Source of the DNA: Candidatus Villigracilis vicinus | Lineage (GTDB): Bacteria; Chloroflexota; Anaerolineae; Anaerolineales; Villigracilaceae | Length of the DNA stretch: 64,000 bases | Direction: 5' to 3' | Assembly (NCBI GenBank): GCA_016721315.1 | Contig: JADKIL010000021.1 | Location: 186,001 to 250,000, forward strand | In this document: piece after piece, positions 18,592-27,098 of the stretch | Position numbering within the stretch: position 1 is the stretch's first letter | Layout: every line of letters starts with the position of its first letter | Notes under the pieces: generated by a model | What the model was told of the DNA's origin: nothing | Seen by the model: the letters and a program-made list of their open reading frames with translations, nothing else | The model's database searches: none | Translations under genes and position numbers: made by a program

Positions 18592-18712
18592 CTAATCGTC
18601 TGGTGGTTGGTACGAAAAATCGAAAAGTTCAGGGGACCAAGAAACCAGACGATTAGCATGGCTGATGGAATAAAAAGAACGATTTTTCATCAAATCGAAA
18701 GACTTTTTATTC
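18592..18712. repeat. Stacked inverted repeats downstream of tRNA-Thr
   Basis: First hairpin: arms 18592-18610 and 18637-18656, with 13 perfect outer pairs (CTAATCGTCTGGT / ACCAGACGATTAG). Second: outer arms GAATAAAAAG (18668-18677) and CTTTTTATTC (18703-18712) enclosing CGATTT (18680-18685) / AAATCG (18692-18697). The two lie 11 bases apart. They could be a small structured RNA, a processing region of the tRNA transcript, or a relic of a mobile palindromic element. Confidence 0.6.
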
Positions 18713-18828
18713 AACCAGAAGCCACACGAATGAAACATCCTCTCACCCTTTATCAAGTTATCTTCCATATTTCACAGTAAAGATTCCGAGATGGTTATTG
18801 AATCGGGAATTCTACAGCGCCAAACAAA

Positions 18829-18857
18829 GTACGCAGTGTGCAACTAACACTGCATAC
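18829..18857. repeat. Isolated hairpin
   Basis: GTACGCAGTGT and ACACTGCATAC pair with one C-A mismatch around a seven-base loop. No T run follows, so it is not an ordinary terminator. Confidence 0.5.
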
Positions 18858-19238
18858 CACCCGAAAGGCGTGATATATGTTTTGGTAATTGGCAGTCTGG
18901 GTTTCAACTTTTCTTTTTTGTTAATTGCGTCTTACCTGCTCTTATGTCATAATGTCGACTAGATTGCGAAATAGCTTTTCTGTCCTGCCTGTAAGTGTCA
19001 GCCTCTTCTAGTGCCTCCTGTTTCCATAAGCCCAAGCTTTTCGTGCACCTAACATTGTTTTCACGCGATTTCGGGGAATTCGGCACACTTCTAGCAGTTT
19101 CCTACTCCTCAGCTTTTCCCCGCTCAGTTAGTTTTTTTCTGCACCCTTGTTGCAAGTGAAACTTGCTATTGAGTAGCTAAATCAGAATAATTAATGCCAT
19201 CAAATATTTATACACAACAATATCAAAGGAGAAAAACT

Positions 19239-19844
19239 ATGGAACAAGCAACACCAAGCACAGTATCGAATATCAGGAAAAATTACAATCTACTACTTTT
19301 CCTTGTAGTCACTTCGGTGCCATTATTTCTTTGGGCAATCATAATGGTTTTCGACGTAGTTGAAGGAATTGTTTTTAGAGATCCCGAAAAAATTATGTTT
19401 GATATTTTTGTAGTTTTCGTACTTCCACTGATTATTGCTCCAATCATTAGCGGTCTTGCCCTCCTGATTGCAAAGCTTTTGAGTATTCCTGTAATCCGGT
19501 GGTTTGTTATTTTAGGATTAGGCATAATCACGCCACTAGTCGTTTTTGCACTAGTATTTGTTGCCCATTTTGTAACTCGGAAATTTTACACAGGAGATAA
19601 AAACTCTCTCCCTAGTATTCTTTCGGTGATGATCAAGAATGGAAAGACCTTACAAAAAATAAATCAAGACCCATCTAACAAATTAGCTGACCTCAAACAG
19701 ATGCTCGACAAAGGGCTTATCTCACAGCAAGATTACGAAAGAAAAAAGCTGATATTCTCTCAGAACTATAAAAAGATCCCGGAGCTGACGTACTACAATA
19801 TTTTTGCGTCAGCTTTTCATTTACATAGGCGCATATCACCCTAA
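19239..19844 (+). CDS. Membrane protein with C-terminal SHOCT-like motif
   Basis: 201 residues from the ATG at 19239, chosen because AAAGGAG lies seven bases upstream; a longer start at 19194 has none. Three hydrophobic segments (about 17-40, 55-85, 90-115) are followed by a cytoplasmic tail containing KLADLKQMLDKGLISQQDYE, then RKKLIF, the short SHOCT-type helical motif often found at the ends of membrane proteins. The function is unknown. The gene is more AT-rich than its neighbours and lies alone between the noncoding stretch and a histidine kinase. Confidence 0.65.
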   Translation: MEQATPSTVSNIRKNYNLLLFLVVTSVPLFLWAIIMVFDVVEGIVFRDPEKIMFDIFVVFVLPLIIAPIISGLALLIAKLLSIPVIRWFVILGLGIITPLVVFALVFVAHFVTRKFYTGDKNSLPSILSVMIKNGKTLQKINQDPSNKLADLKQMLDKGLISQQDYERKKLIFSQNYKKIPELTYYNIFASAFHLHRRISP

Positions 19845-19875
19845 AATAGGCGTGATTTGGGCAAAAAACGTCCCA

Positions 19876-19908
19876 AACCCTAAAGCGCGGTGGCTTTCAA
19901 GGGTTTTT
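19876..19908 (+). terminator. Intrinsic terminator
   Basis: AACCCTAAAG pairs with CTTTCAAGGGTT (small bulge), followed by a T run and ATT. It lies 30 bases after the SHOCT-like gene. Confidence 0.6.
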
Positions 19909-19988
19909 ATTGTTAAATTACAGAACTTTCACAAATTCAACCGGTGCTGCGTTGAATTTCAAATAATCCAGTAGAATTAATAGACAAA

Positions 19989-22181
19989 ATGAAGAACACG
20001 AGCAATTCCAACCCATTAAATTTGGGCTCAGAACCATCCGGAATGCGGCTGCTTATCCTGGCTGTTCTTGGCACGGCGCTATTAAACACCAGTCTCTTGG
20101 CAGCATTGGATATCAACCGTCCTTTTATGGTCGTGCTTAGCTGCATTCTCGTGTTGTCCATTGTACTTACCTATGCTGGCTACACAGCCATAGGAAGCTG
20201 GGTCACACTGATCTCTTCATTGATCGTGCTTTCCACACTGGTTTTCAGGAACAATGGGATTCGAGATATAGCCGTCATGGGCTTGATCGTAGTCATCATT
20301 TCAGCAGGATTACTCGCAGGAAAAACCGGTACGATCATCATCGGCGCATTGATCATTATAGAGATGGGCATTTACGGCGCTCTTGAAGCTCGAGGGATAG
20401 TCATAAATAAATTTAGCGCAGAAAACTATTTCGGGGATTATGTTGCGCTCTCTTTCGCAGTGGGACTTATCACTGTTTTTCAATGGCTGGTGATCGGCAG
20501 GCTCGACAACACGATCAAGAACGCCAAAAATGAGCTGGCAGAACGCAAAAAGTTCCAGGCACAATTGCAAGAGGCTGAAGCCCGTTATCGCGGACTGGTG
20601 GAAAGCATTCCCCTCGTACTGTATACATCTGAGCCGGGAAACTCCGGGGTCTGGCATTTCGTTGGACCGCAGATCACCGACCTGACAGGGTACTCACCCG
20701 AGGATTGGCAGAACGACCCCGGGTTATGGTTTTCACTTGTACATCCAGATGACCGCCAACGAATATTGGAAGAAGAGCGTCAAGCGCTGCAAGAGGGCAG
20801 AATGCCGATGTTAGAATATCGGTTATTCACCCGAACCAACCAAATGAAGTGGGTGTATGACGAAAGTCTGGTTGTCGTGAACACGGACAAACAGCTTGTG
20901 CAGGGCTTCCTGCTAGACATCACCACTCGAAAACTGGCAGAAGAACAATTAACGAAACGGATCGCGGAATTGCATGCGGTACACGGAATCAGTGAGACAT
21001 TGGTTCAAAAAAGCGACCTGGAAAAATTAATATACGAAACCGGTGAGCAGATCCGGCTTGCATTTAAAGCCAGCAATGTTTTAATCGCCATTCACGACCC
21101 AAGCACAAACCTAATTCATTTTCCTTACGATTATGAAGATGGCGTACCGCGAAAAGACCCCCCCATTCGTTACGGCGAAGGTATGACCACCCGCCTCATG
21201 GAAATGAAAAAACCGCTACTGATCGATAGCAATTGGGCAGAAAGGTCGAAAGAACTAAACGCGATCTACACAAACAAAATACCCGTGCTTTCCTCCTTTA
21301 GTGTTCCCATCATGACCACGGAACAGGTCATCGGCGTCATTACACTGGAAAGCAGCGAACGTGAATACGCCTTTTCAGAAATAGACACCCGTCCCATTAT
21401 GACCATCGCATCCAGTCTGGCGGTCGCCATTGAAAAAACACGATTACAAGACTCACTAAAGAAAGAGCTTGACATTCAAGAAAAACTCATCCGTGAACTT
21501 GAGGTTAAGAACGAGGAGTTGGAACGCTTTACCTATACAGCTTCACACGACCTTAAATCCCCGCTCATCACCATTCGCGGTTTTCTGGGATATCTCGAAC
21601 AAGATGCCCGCAAAGGAAATTTCGACCGATTGAATACGGATATTCAGCGCATATCAGACGCAACCGAAAAAATGCACCGCCTGCTCAGCGAATTACTGGA
21701 ACTCTCACGGATCGGCAGGGTTGCGAACGAAAAGCAAGATGTTCCTTTTGGGAGCATTGTTGCAGATGCCTTAAAACGAGTGGAAGGGCAACTGCAAGAA
21801 AAACAAGTTTCCATCGCAATCGGCAGCGACCTTCCCACCGTCTGCGTGGACAAGGAAAGGGTTATTGAGGTCGTTCAAAATCTGGTGGATAACGCAATAA
21901 AATTCATGGGTGATCAAAAAGAACCTGCGATCGAAATTGGGCATTTACCACAGGATGGATACCCGATCTTTTATGTTCGCGATAACGGCATTGGCATCAA
22001 GAAAGAATTCCATAAAAGGATATTCGGCTTGTTCGACAAACTCAATCCAGATTCAGAAGGTACCGGCATTGGTCTATCCCTCGTGAAGCGCATCGTGGAA
22101 GTCCATGGCGGCAGTATTTGGGTGGATTCAGAAATTGATTCAGGAGCTACGTTCTACTTCACCTTGGGTGCAAACAGCTAG
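19989..22181 (+). CDS. Membrane sensor histidine kinase (6TM-PAS-GAF-HisKA-HATPase)
   Basis: 730 residues. Residues 15-170 hold about six membrane helices. A PAS domain (about 195-320: YRGLVESIPLVLYTSEPGNSG, then a DITTRKLAEEQL end) is followed by a GAF domain (about 330-480). The HisKA dimerisation domain has FTYTASHDLKSPLITIRGF with His520 as phosphoacceptor. The HATPase shows NLVDNAIKFM (N box), DNGIGI (G1) and GTGIGLSLVKRIVEVHGG (G2). No receiver domain and no response-regulator gene are adjacent, so it is an orphan here. The signal is unknown. No SD precedes the ATG; TAGAAT lies 11 bases upstream. Confidence 0.92.
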   Translation: MKNTSNSNPLNLGSEPSGMRLLILAVLGTALLNTSLLAALDINRPFMVVLSCILVLSIVLTYAGYTAIGSWVTLISSLIVLSTLVFRNNGIRDIAVMGLIVVIISAGLLAGKTGTIIIGALIIIEMGIYGALEARGIVINKFSAENYFGDYVALSFAVGLITVFQWLVIGRLDNTIKNAKNELAERKKFQAQLQEAEARYRGLVESIPLVLYTSEPGNSGVWHFVGPQITDLTGYSPEDWQNDPGLWFSLVHPDDRQRILEEERQALQEGRMPMLEYRLFTRTNQMKWVYDESLVVVNTDKQLVQGFLLDITTRKLAEEQLTKRIAELHAVHGISETLVQKSDLEKLIYETGEQIRLAFKASNVLIAIHDPSTNLIHFPYDYEDGVPRKDPPIRYGEGMTTRLMEMKKPLLIDSNWAERSKELNAIYTNKIPVLSSFSVPIMTTEQVIGVITLESSEREYAFSEIDTRPIMTIASSLAVAIEKTRLQDSLKKELDIQEKLIRELEVKNEELERFTYTASHDLKSPLITIRGFLGYLEQDARKGNFDRLNTDIQRISDATEKMHRLLSELLELSRIGRVANEKQDVPFGSIVADALKRVEGQLQEKQVSIAIGSDLPTVCVDKERVIEVVQNLVDNAIKFMGDQKEPAIEIGHLPQDGYPIFYVRDNGIGIKKEFHKRIFGLFDKLNPDSEGTGIGLSLVKRIVEVHGGSIWVDSEIDSGATFYFTLGANS

Positions 22182-22237
22182 AAGCAAAAAAATGGTTTGA
22201 ATCAAGCCCAAGTTGAGTTTTGAGGCGTTTAATCTCC

Positions 22238-22292
22238 TTGACACAAAAAAACAAATAAATTATAGTACGCATACTATAATACAAGTACTATA
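22238..22292 (+). promoter_or_regulatory. Promoter and palindromic operator of padR-CPBP
   Basis: TTGACA (22238-22243), a 17-base spacer and TATAGT (22261-22266) form a near-consensus promoter. The -10 box begins a palindrome, TATAGTA-N4-TACTATA (22261-22278), and the half-site TACTATA repeats at 22286-22292. A repressor bound here would block RNA polymerase, as expected for PadR autoregulation. A second -10-like TATAAT (22291-22296) lies ten bases from the ATG. Confidence 0.75.
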
Positions 22293-22306
22293 TAATCTAT
22301 ACGCAT

Positions 22307-22870
22307 ATGTCACTTAAACACGCAATTCTCGGTTTTCTCTCTTTCAAACCCTTTTCGGGGTATGAACTTAAAAAAGCTTTTGATTCCTCTGTGCAGCATT
22401 TCTGGCCTGCCAACCAAAGCCAGATCTATCGCACACTCGCAGAATTGGAAGGTGGCGGTTTTGTAGAAAAAGAAGTGGTCGAGCGTGAAGAAAGGCTCGA
22501 TATGAAAATTTATAACATCACCGAAACAGGGCGAACCGAACTTCACCAATGGCTTGCCACTCCCCTGCCTGAACGTGATGAACGAGAACCCTTCCTGATC
22601 CAGGTGTATTTCAGCGGGCAACTGAGCGACAAAGAGATCTTGTATATTTTCAGGAATAAACTAAAAGAAACAGAAGAGCGCTTGGCGGTTTATGAAAGCG
22701 TGCATCAAATGATCCAAAACACCCCGCAACGCATAACCGACCCGCGCATCGTCTTTTTCAGCCTTCTAACCCTCGAAGCAGGCTACGTAAATAATCAATC
22801 CATAGCAACATGGCTGCGTTCTGCCATTGAACGGATCGAGACAAAAAACTACAAGATCAACATAGGATAA
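22307..22870 (+). CDS. PadR-family transcriptional regulator
   Basis: 187 residues. The N-terminal winged helix (about 1-85: LKHAILGFLSFKPFSGYELK, then QSQIYRTLAELEGGGFVEKE) is typical of PadR. The C-terminal helical part (about 95-180: LIQVYFSGQLSDKEILYIF) is the Vir/C2-type dimerisation domain. It likely represses itself and the membrane protease gene two bases downstream through the palindrome over its promoter. The ligand is unknown. The ATG at 22307 has no clear SD. Confidence 0.93.
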   Translation: MSLKHAILGFLSFKPFSGYELKKAFDSSVQHFWPANQSQIYRTLAELEGGGFVEKEVVEREERLDMKIYNITETGRTELHQWLATPLPERDEREPFLIQVYFSGQLSDKEILYIFRNKLKETEERLAVYESVHQMIQNTPQRITDPRIVFFSLLTLEAGYVNNQSIATWLRSAIERIETKNYKINIG

Positions 22871-22872
22871 AA

Positions 22873-23721
22873 ATGAGTAGAACTATTCGCAATATCATGA
22901 TCGTATCTGTCATCACTGTTGGCGGCGGCTGGCTTGGCATCTGGCTAAACAACGTCACCGGCAACACCATGCCGCCCTTACAAAGTTTGGGAGCATTGAT
23001 CTGGCTGACAAGCCCCGCCCTTTCTGGCTTTGCTCTACGCACCTTTGGAGGGGACGGCTGGAAGGATTCTGGCTTTGGCTTTCATCTCCTCTCAAGCTGG
23101 AAGTGGTATCTGGCAGCTATCTTCATTTATCCGCTTGCGGCTCTTCTAACCTTTGAGCTGGGTACACTTCTCAATGTGATCTCCGCTGAGGGTTTTGCTG
23201 CACAAGGCTTTGGCGCCTACACATCGGCTGCAGCAATGATCTTCGTCGGTTCGTTGATGAAAAATTTTTTTGAGGAATTTGCCTGGCGCAGCTATCTCAC
23301 CCCCCGGCTGGATGCAGCAAAGGTTCATCCGTTACTGAATCATTTCATCGTCAGCATTTTGTGGATGTCCTGGCATCTACCTTACTACTATTACTACCTT
23401 GACCGTGCAGTGCTCGAAAGTGCCATAACGACCAGCATTCCCGTTTTTCTGGCTCTAGGTTATCTTGTGATGTTCCCCACGGCAATTTTATTTGGCGAGA
23501 TCCGCTTGCTAAGTAAATCTACCTGGGCAGCATTTCTCCTCCACCAGGTGATCAATGCGCTCAGTATGCCATTGTTGATCAACGGCTTTATCAAAGTCAG
23601 TGGGCCTCTGGCACCGATACTCTCCCCTACAAATGAGGGCGTTATCGTTGCATTGTTATTTGGTATTGTTGGAGTAATGCTGATGAAGTATCGCCTGAAA
23701 GAAAAAACAAACCCCGCTTAA
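22873..23721 (+). CDS. CPBP-family intramembrane protease (Abi/CAAX-like)
   Basis: 282 residues with about eight membrane helices. The diagnostic motifs are FFEEFAWRSYLTPRL (EExxxR: Glu134, Glu135, Arg139), WMSWHLPYYYYYLD with the metal-binding His, and LLHQVINALSMP with a second His. These match the glutamate/histidine intramembrane metalloprotease family that includes Rce1 and bacteriocin-immunity proteins. It starts two bases after padR, so expression should respond to the PadR ligand. The substrate is unknown; roles in peptide resistance or signalling are known for relatives. Confidence 0.9.
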   Translation: MSRTIRNIMIVSVITVGGGWLGIWLNNVTGNTMPPLQSLGALIWLTSPALSGFALRTFGGDGWKDSGFGFHLLSSWKWYLAAIFIYPLAALLTFELGTLLNVISAEGFAAQGFGAYTSAAAMIFVGSLMKNFFEEFAWRSYLTPRLDAAKVHPLLNHFIVSILWMSWHLPYYYYYLDRAVLESAITTSIPVFLALGYLVMFPTAILFGEIRLLSKSTWAAFLLHQVINALSMPLLINGFIKVSGPLAPILSPTNEGVIVALLFGIVGVMLMKYRLKEKTNPA

Positions 23722-23743
23722 GTTACAAAATGCCTATTTTTAC

Positions 23744-23783
23744 AAAAAGAGAAAGCTGCTTTCAGTGCAGCTTTCTCTTTTTA
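23744..23783. terminator. Strong bidirectional terminator
   Basis: AAAAAGAGAAAGCTGC pairs perfectly with GCAGCTTTCTCTTTTT around a six-base loop. It lies between the CPBP gene and the convergent AOR gene and serves both. Confidence 0.93.
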
Positions 23784-23790
23784 TTTTGAC

Positions 23791-25518
23791 CTATTCGAGC
23801 CCGTCGAAGATGTGGTCAAGCACATCTTCACTGACATCAAAGACCGAGTCATTTTCGGGTAGGGCTTCTTCCGTCATCCACTTTGGGAGGCGGTCATCTT
23901 CCTTGGTAAATCCGGCACGTTTGTTAAACTCACGCTCCAGTTTGATGGTCTCCTTGCCAAGTGCCTGTAAAATATTATCAGGAACATCATCCCAGCCGTA
24001 ACGCGCCTTAAGCAGGCGCTTCACCACGCCGTCGGGGGTGGCAGCATAACCGAAGCCAGCAAAAATGCAGGCTCCAATGGTATCGTACCCAGCCATATTC
24101 AACTGTGCATTGAGCGAAGCGTCTTTTTGCTGGGTCGGATCCAGGTGATTAACCTGAGCACGAATGGTGAGTCCGCAGGTATGATCTGCACCTTGAGGCG
24201 TGGTGGCATACGTCACGCCTGTACCTTTAATGGAACGCGGCTCATACGCAGACATAACCTGTCCTTTTACTGCCGGGACACGCTCGATATTATATTTTTT
24301 ACCAACGGCAACTGCACCATCGCCCAAGGTTCGCCCAAGCTCCGAGCCGCTGCGAATCTCATCGATCAATTTTAAGGCATCTTCTTCACTACCCCAGCGC
24401 ATCAAGCCAGCTTCTGCCGCAACACCCAGGGAACCGCCTATTTCAATGGTATCCAAACCAAGGTCATTCACCTGCCAGTTCATTCGTCCGATCGAATCCA
24501 GGGAGTCGATATCGAGGTTCGTTCCCATCAACCCGACCGTCTCATATTCCAACGGAGAAACAATGACCTTGCCATCTTCCCCGCCAAAGACATTCGAGCA
24601 TTTGATCGTACAGCCTGCCATACAGGCATGCGCGGGTTCAGACGGTTTACCGCGTGTCAATAAAAATTCCCGCATGGTTTCGCCGCTGATCTTTTCCACA
24701 TCATAAAAAGTACCGCGAGAAAAGTTATGTGTGGGCAGGGCAGCAAACCGCTGGGTCATTTGCGGCATGGCTTGTGTGCCATAATCCCGATACGTGATGG
24801 ATTGGGGATGATTCATCACCGACCGGGTGTAATCCTTTTGGGCGATCTTGAATGCTTCGGTATCAACAATGGATGGTTTCTGCCCGCCAGCATGATCAAA
24901 TACAATAGCTTTCAAGCCCTTCGATGCCATGACAGCGCCCAACCCGCCGCGAGCAGCGATACGAGAGGGAACTTTATCCTTATCCAAATTTTGAATACCA
25001 GCAGATTTCATACGCATTTCACCGCCGGGACCGATCAACGAAATCGCCACCTTGTCGCCATATTTCTCAAGAAGTTTTGGAGCAGTTTCATATACCCCCA
25101 ACCCAGCCAGGTCATCTGCTTTTTCCCATTTTGCGCCGTTCAAAGAAAGGTGCAAAACCCAATACCCTTCCCGCTCTGGCACATCTTCGATGATCAACGC
25201 TTGAATACCCATGAACGCCATGTGATATCCGGTACGTCCGCCCGAATTGGCTTCTTTAATACCACCGGTAAGAGGTGACTTGCCACCAATTGAGAGGCGA
25301 TCTGTAGAAGACAGCATATGCCCTACCAACAACCCAGGGGTAAAAATAAGTTTATTGCCGGGTCCGAGCGGGTCACATTTCGCATCTACTTCATCGACCA
25401 TGATGCGTGCGATCAATCCGCGCCCGCCAAGGCGCTGCCATGTTTCAGGGATGGATTCGCGCGTCAATTTTTGCGAACGGGTATTGATACGCCAAATTTG
25501 ATTTTTGTGTTCGGTCAT
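23791..25518 (-). CDS. Aldehyde:ferredoxin oxidoreductase (tungsten/molybdenum pterin)
   Basis: 575 residues of the AOR family. The N-terminal pterin-binding domain has RLGGRGLIARIM and LSIGGKSPLTGGIKEANSGG, then RTGYHMAFMG; AARGGLGAVMASKGLKAIV follows. The [4Fe-4S] ligands are in ACMAGCTIKCSN with a later Cys in DTIGACIFAGFG. AORs oxidise aldehydes to carboxylic acids and reduce ferredoxin in the cytoplasm. AGGAG lies six bases before the ATG. The aminotransferase upstream suggests the aldehyde comes from amino-acid or amine transamination (inference). Confidence 0.92.
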   Translation of the reverse strand: MTEHKNQIWRINTRSQKLTRESIPETWQRLGGRGLIARIMVDEVDAKCDPLGPGNKLIFTPGLLVGHMLSSTDRLSIGGKSPLTGGIKEANSGGRTGYHMAFMGIQALIIEDVPEREGYWVLHLSLNGAKWEKADDLAGLGVYETAPKLLEKYGDKVAISLIGPGGEMRMKSAGIQNLDKDKVPSRIAARGGLGAVMASKGLKAIVFDHAGGQKPSIVDTEAFKIAQKDYTRSVMNHPQSITYRDYGTQAMPQMTQRFAALPTHNFSRGTFYDVEKISGETMREFLLTRGKPSEPAHACMAGCTIKCSNVFGGEDGKVIVSPLEYETVGLMGTNLDIDSLDSIGRMNWQVNDLGLDTIEIGGSLGVAAEAGLMRWGSEEDALKLIDEIRSGSELGRTLGDGAVAVGKKYNIERVPAVKGQVMSAYEPRSIKGTGVTYATTPQGADHTCGLTIRAQVNHLDPTQQKDASLNAQLNMAGYDTIGACIFAGFGYAATPDGVVKRLLKARYGWDDVPDNILQALGKETIKLEREFNKRAGFTKEDDRLPKWMTEEALPENDSVFDVSEDVLDHIFDGLE

Positions 25519-25535
25519 TCAGCTCTCCTGTGATT

Positions 25536-27098
25536 TTAAGGCGCGAGACAGTCCGCGCTCCAAAGAACATAAATTCCAATAACAGCCAGACGCTGGCATG
25601 CGCCGCTGGTCTCAAGTTCATATGCCAATGTTTTTTGATTTTTCTTGGTGATGAGAATGTCGCCAGCAGCCACATTCAATTCAAGATCTTTAAGGCACTG
25701 ATAGGATTGCCCGTCTTTGCAGTAAGACACCTTTCCCTGCAGAATACGTTGTTGGTCATAGGTGCCTAGCCACTCGCTGCCCCATTTTGAAACAAAGGGC
25801 TCTCTTCTCAAAAAATATGGGAACCATTCAGCTTCTGATTGACCGGCAACGAACAAATACCTGGCATCTTCCGGTACATTTGCTTCAACAAAATCCGCCA
25901 CATCGATCGCATTCTTGTTGAGAAAAAGGACAGATCCGAGGACTTCTTCCAAACCATATGCCGCCATTTGAGCGAATGAAAGGACAACACATACGACTAA
26001 AGCGATTCGAAGCCATAAAGACTTCAGTTTTTCCATCCCTATTGAAAAACCTATACCGGTGAGAAGAATGATCACCAAGACCAGGAAACGTTCACTTTCC
26101 GGTGAAAGCAGGAACACCATAACAAATAAAACGACAGGGATGCCAAACTTCCGTTGGGTAAAAAGGTAGATGAGTGCTGCCGCAGAAAACACAAACCCCA
26201 ATACGGGGAGCGGTGCTTCCGTAATCTTCACAGCCGCAAAGGATAAAAGCGCACCCAACCTTCCTTGAAGAAAAGTGTCCTGAAACGCATAATTATCGTG
26301 ACTTGAAAATGCATTTGTAAAGACTTGGAAACCATATCGTGTGATCATCACAAACGCCCAGGGCGCCCCAACCAAAGCCGAGGTTAATAGAGTCAGCAGA
26401 GTTTTTTTCCAGGCGTTGATGTTGAATTCGATCAACCCAAAACAAACAACCCACAGCGCAAAAAACATGCCATAAAAAAGATGGGTCAAACCGGTCAAGC
26501 CAAGGAAAATACCTGTCAGAATAGCGAATGATCGATTTTCGCCTTCTTCAAGGGTACGGTAAAAACAATAGAAACCACAAAGCATCAGAAAAAATGCCAA
26601 TCCCCGCACCATTCCCGCAGACCATGTGTGGTTCTGGAACAAGGTTGGCGAAAAAAGTAGAAGAGTTGTCGAGAATACTGCTGCCCAGAACGAAAATGTC
26701 ATTCTCTCGACCAACAGAAAGAAGGGCACCAAAGCAAGCAGGCTGAACAATGGTGGAATAAAACGAAGATAGGTAAATATGGATACATCGAAAAGATCAA
26801 CGATGACTGCCATCACATAGAAACCAAACGGCGGATATGCGAATGGGATCCCGCCTGGTCCATAATACGGCGTGGATTCGGGCAAAGCATACCCATTATC
26901 AGAGATCTGTTCTGCCATTAAGGTGTACATGCCAGAAAAGCCAAGCGGCAATTCAAACCGGAAAGCATTATAGAAAAGAAGAGCCGCACTGACCACGATC
27001 AAACAAATCAGTGAAATGACCTTCCACTTATCCAGTTTTTCAAAAAAAATACCAGGGTTAGCGAATGACATATCCAAACGAGCCTTATGACTCCACAT
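25536..27098 (-). CDS. GT39/PMT-like multi-spanning membrane protein
   Basis: 520 residues. I start at the ATG at 27098, whose A overlaps the TGA stop of the upstream aminotransferase; a TTG three bases earlier is also possible. One helix near residues 30-48 is followed by a large loop and about ten more helices, the plan of ArnT/PMT-type glycosyltransferases. The first loop holds YTLMAEQISDNGYALPES and PYYGPGGIPFAYPPFG, where the acidic DE/DN site of this superfamily usually sits. The C-terminal 130 residues are soluble. Activity is not proven; its position between an AOR and an aminotransferase is unusual. Confidence 0.6.
   Translation of the reverse strand: MWSHKARLDMSFANPGIFFEKLDKWKVISLICLIVVSAALLFYNAFRFELPLGFSGMYTLMAEQISDNGYALPESTPYYGPGGIPFAYPPFGFYVMAVIVDLFDVSIFTYLRFIPPLFSLLALVPFFLLVERMTFSFWAAVFSTTLLLFSPTLFQNHTWSAGMVRGLAFFLMLCGFYCFYRTLEEGENRSFAILTGIFLGLTGLTHLFYGMFFALWVVCFGLIEFNINAWKKTLLTLLTSALVGAPWAFVMITRYGFQVFTNAFSSHDNYAFQDTFLQGRLGALLSFAAVKITEAPLPVLGFVFSAAALIYLFTQRKFGIPVVLFVMVFLLSPESERFLVLVIILLTGIGFSIGMEKLKSLWLRIALVVCVVLSFAQMAAYGLEEVLGSVLFLNKNAIDVADFVEANVPEDARYLFVAGQSEAEWFPYFLRREPFVSKWGSEWLGTYDQQRILQGKVSYCKDGQSYQCLKDLELNVAAGDILITKKNQKTLAYELETSGACQRLAVIGIYVLWSADCLAP

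Larger units (their letters stand above)
18554..19238. other. 685-base stretch without a convincing gene
   Basis: From the tRNA end to the SHOCT-like gene I find no supported coding sequence. The first 160 bases hold stacked inverted repeats (listed separately) and a partial echo of the tRNA 3' half. A further hairpin is at 18829-18857. From about 18860 to 19190 I see only AT-rich, weakly structured sequence. Short open frames here either run through the tRNA or lack ribosome sites. Confidence 0.6.

Noticed and set aside
18472..18780. 102-residue plus-strand frame through the tRNA
   Set aside because: It begins before the tRNA, reads through it and the hairpin region, and has no ribosome site or family resemblance.
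18904..19086. 60-residue minus-strand frame in the noncoding stretch
   Set aside because: No ribosome site, highly charged low-information sequence, no neighbours in the same direction.
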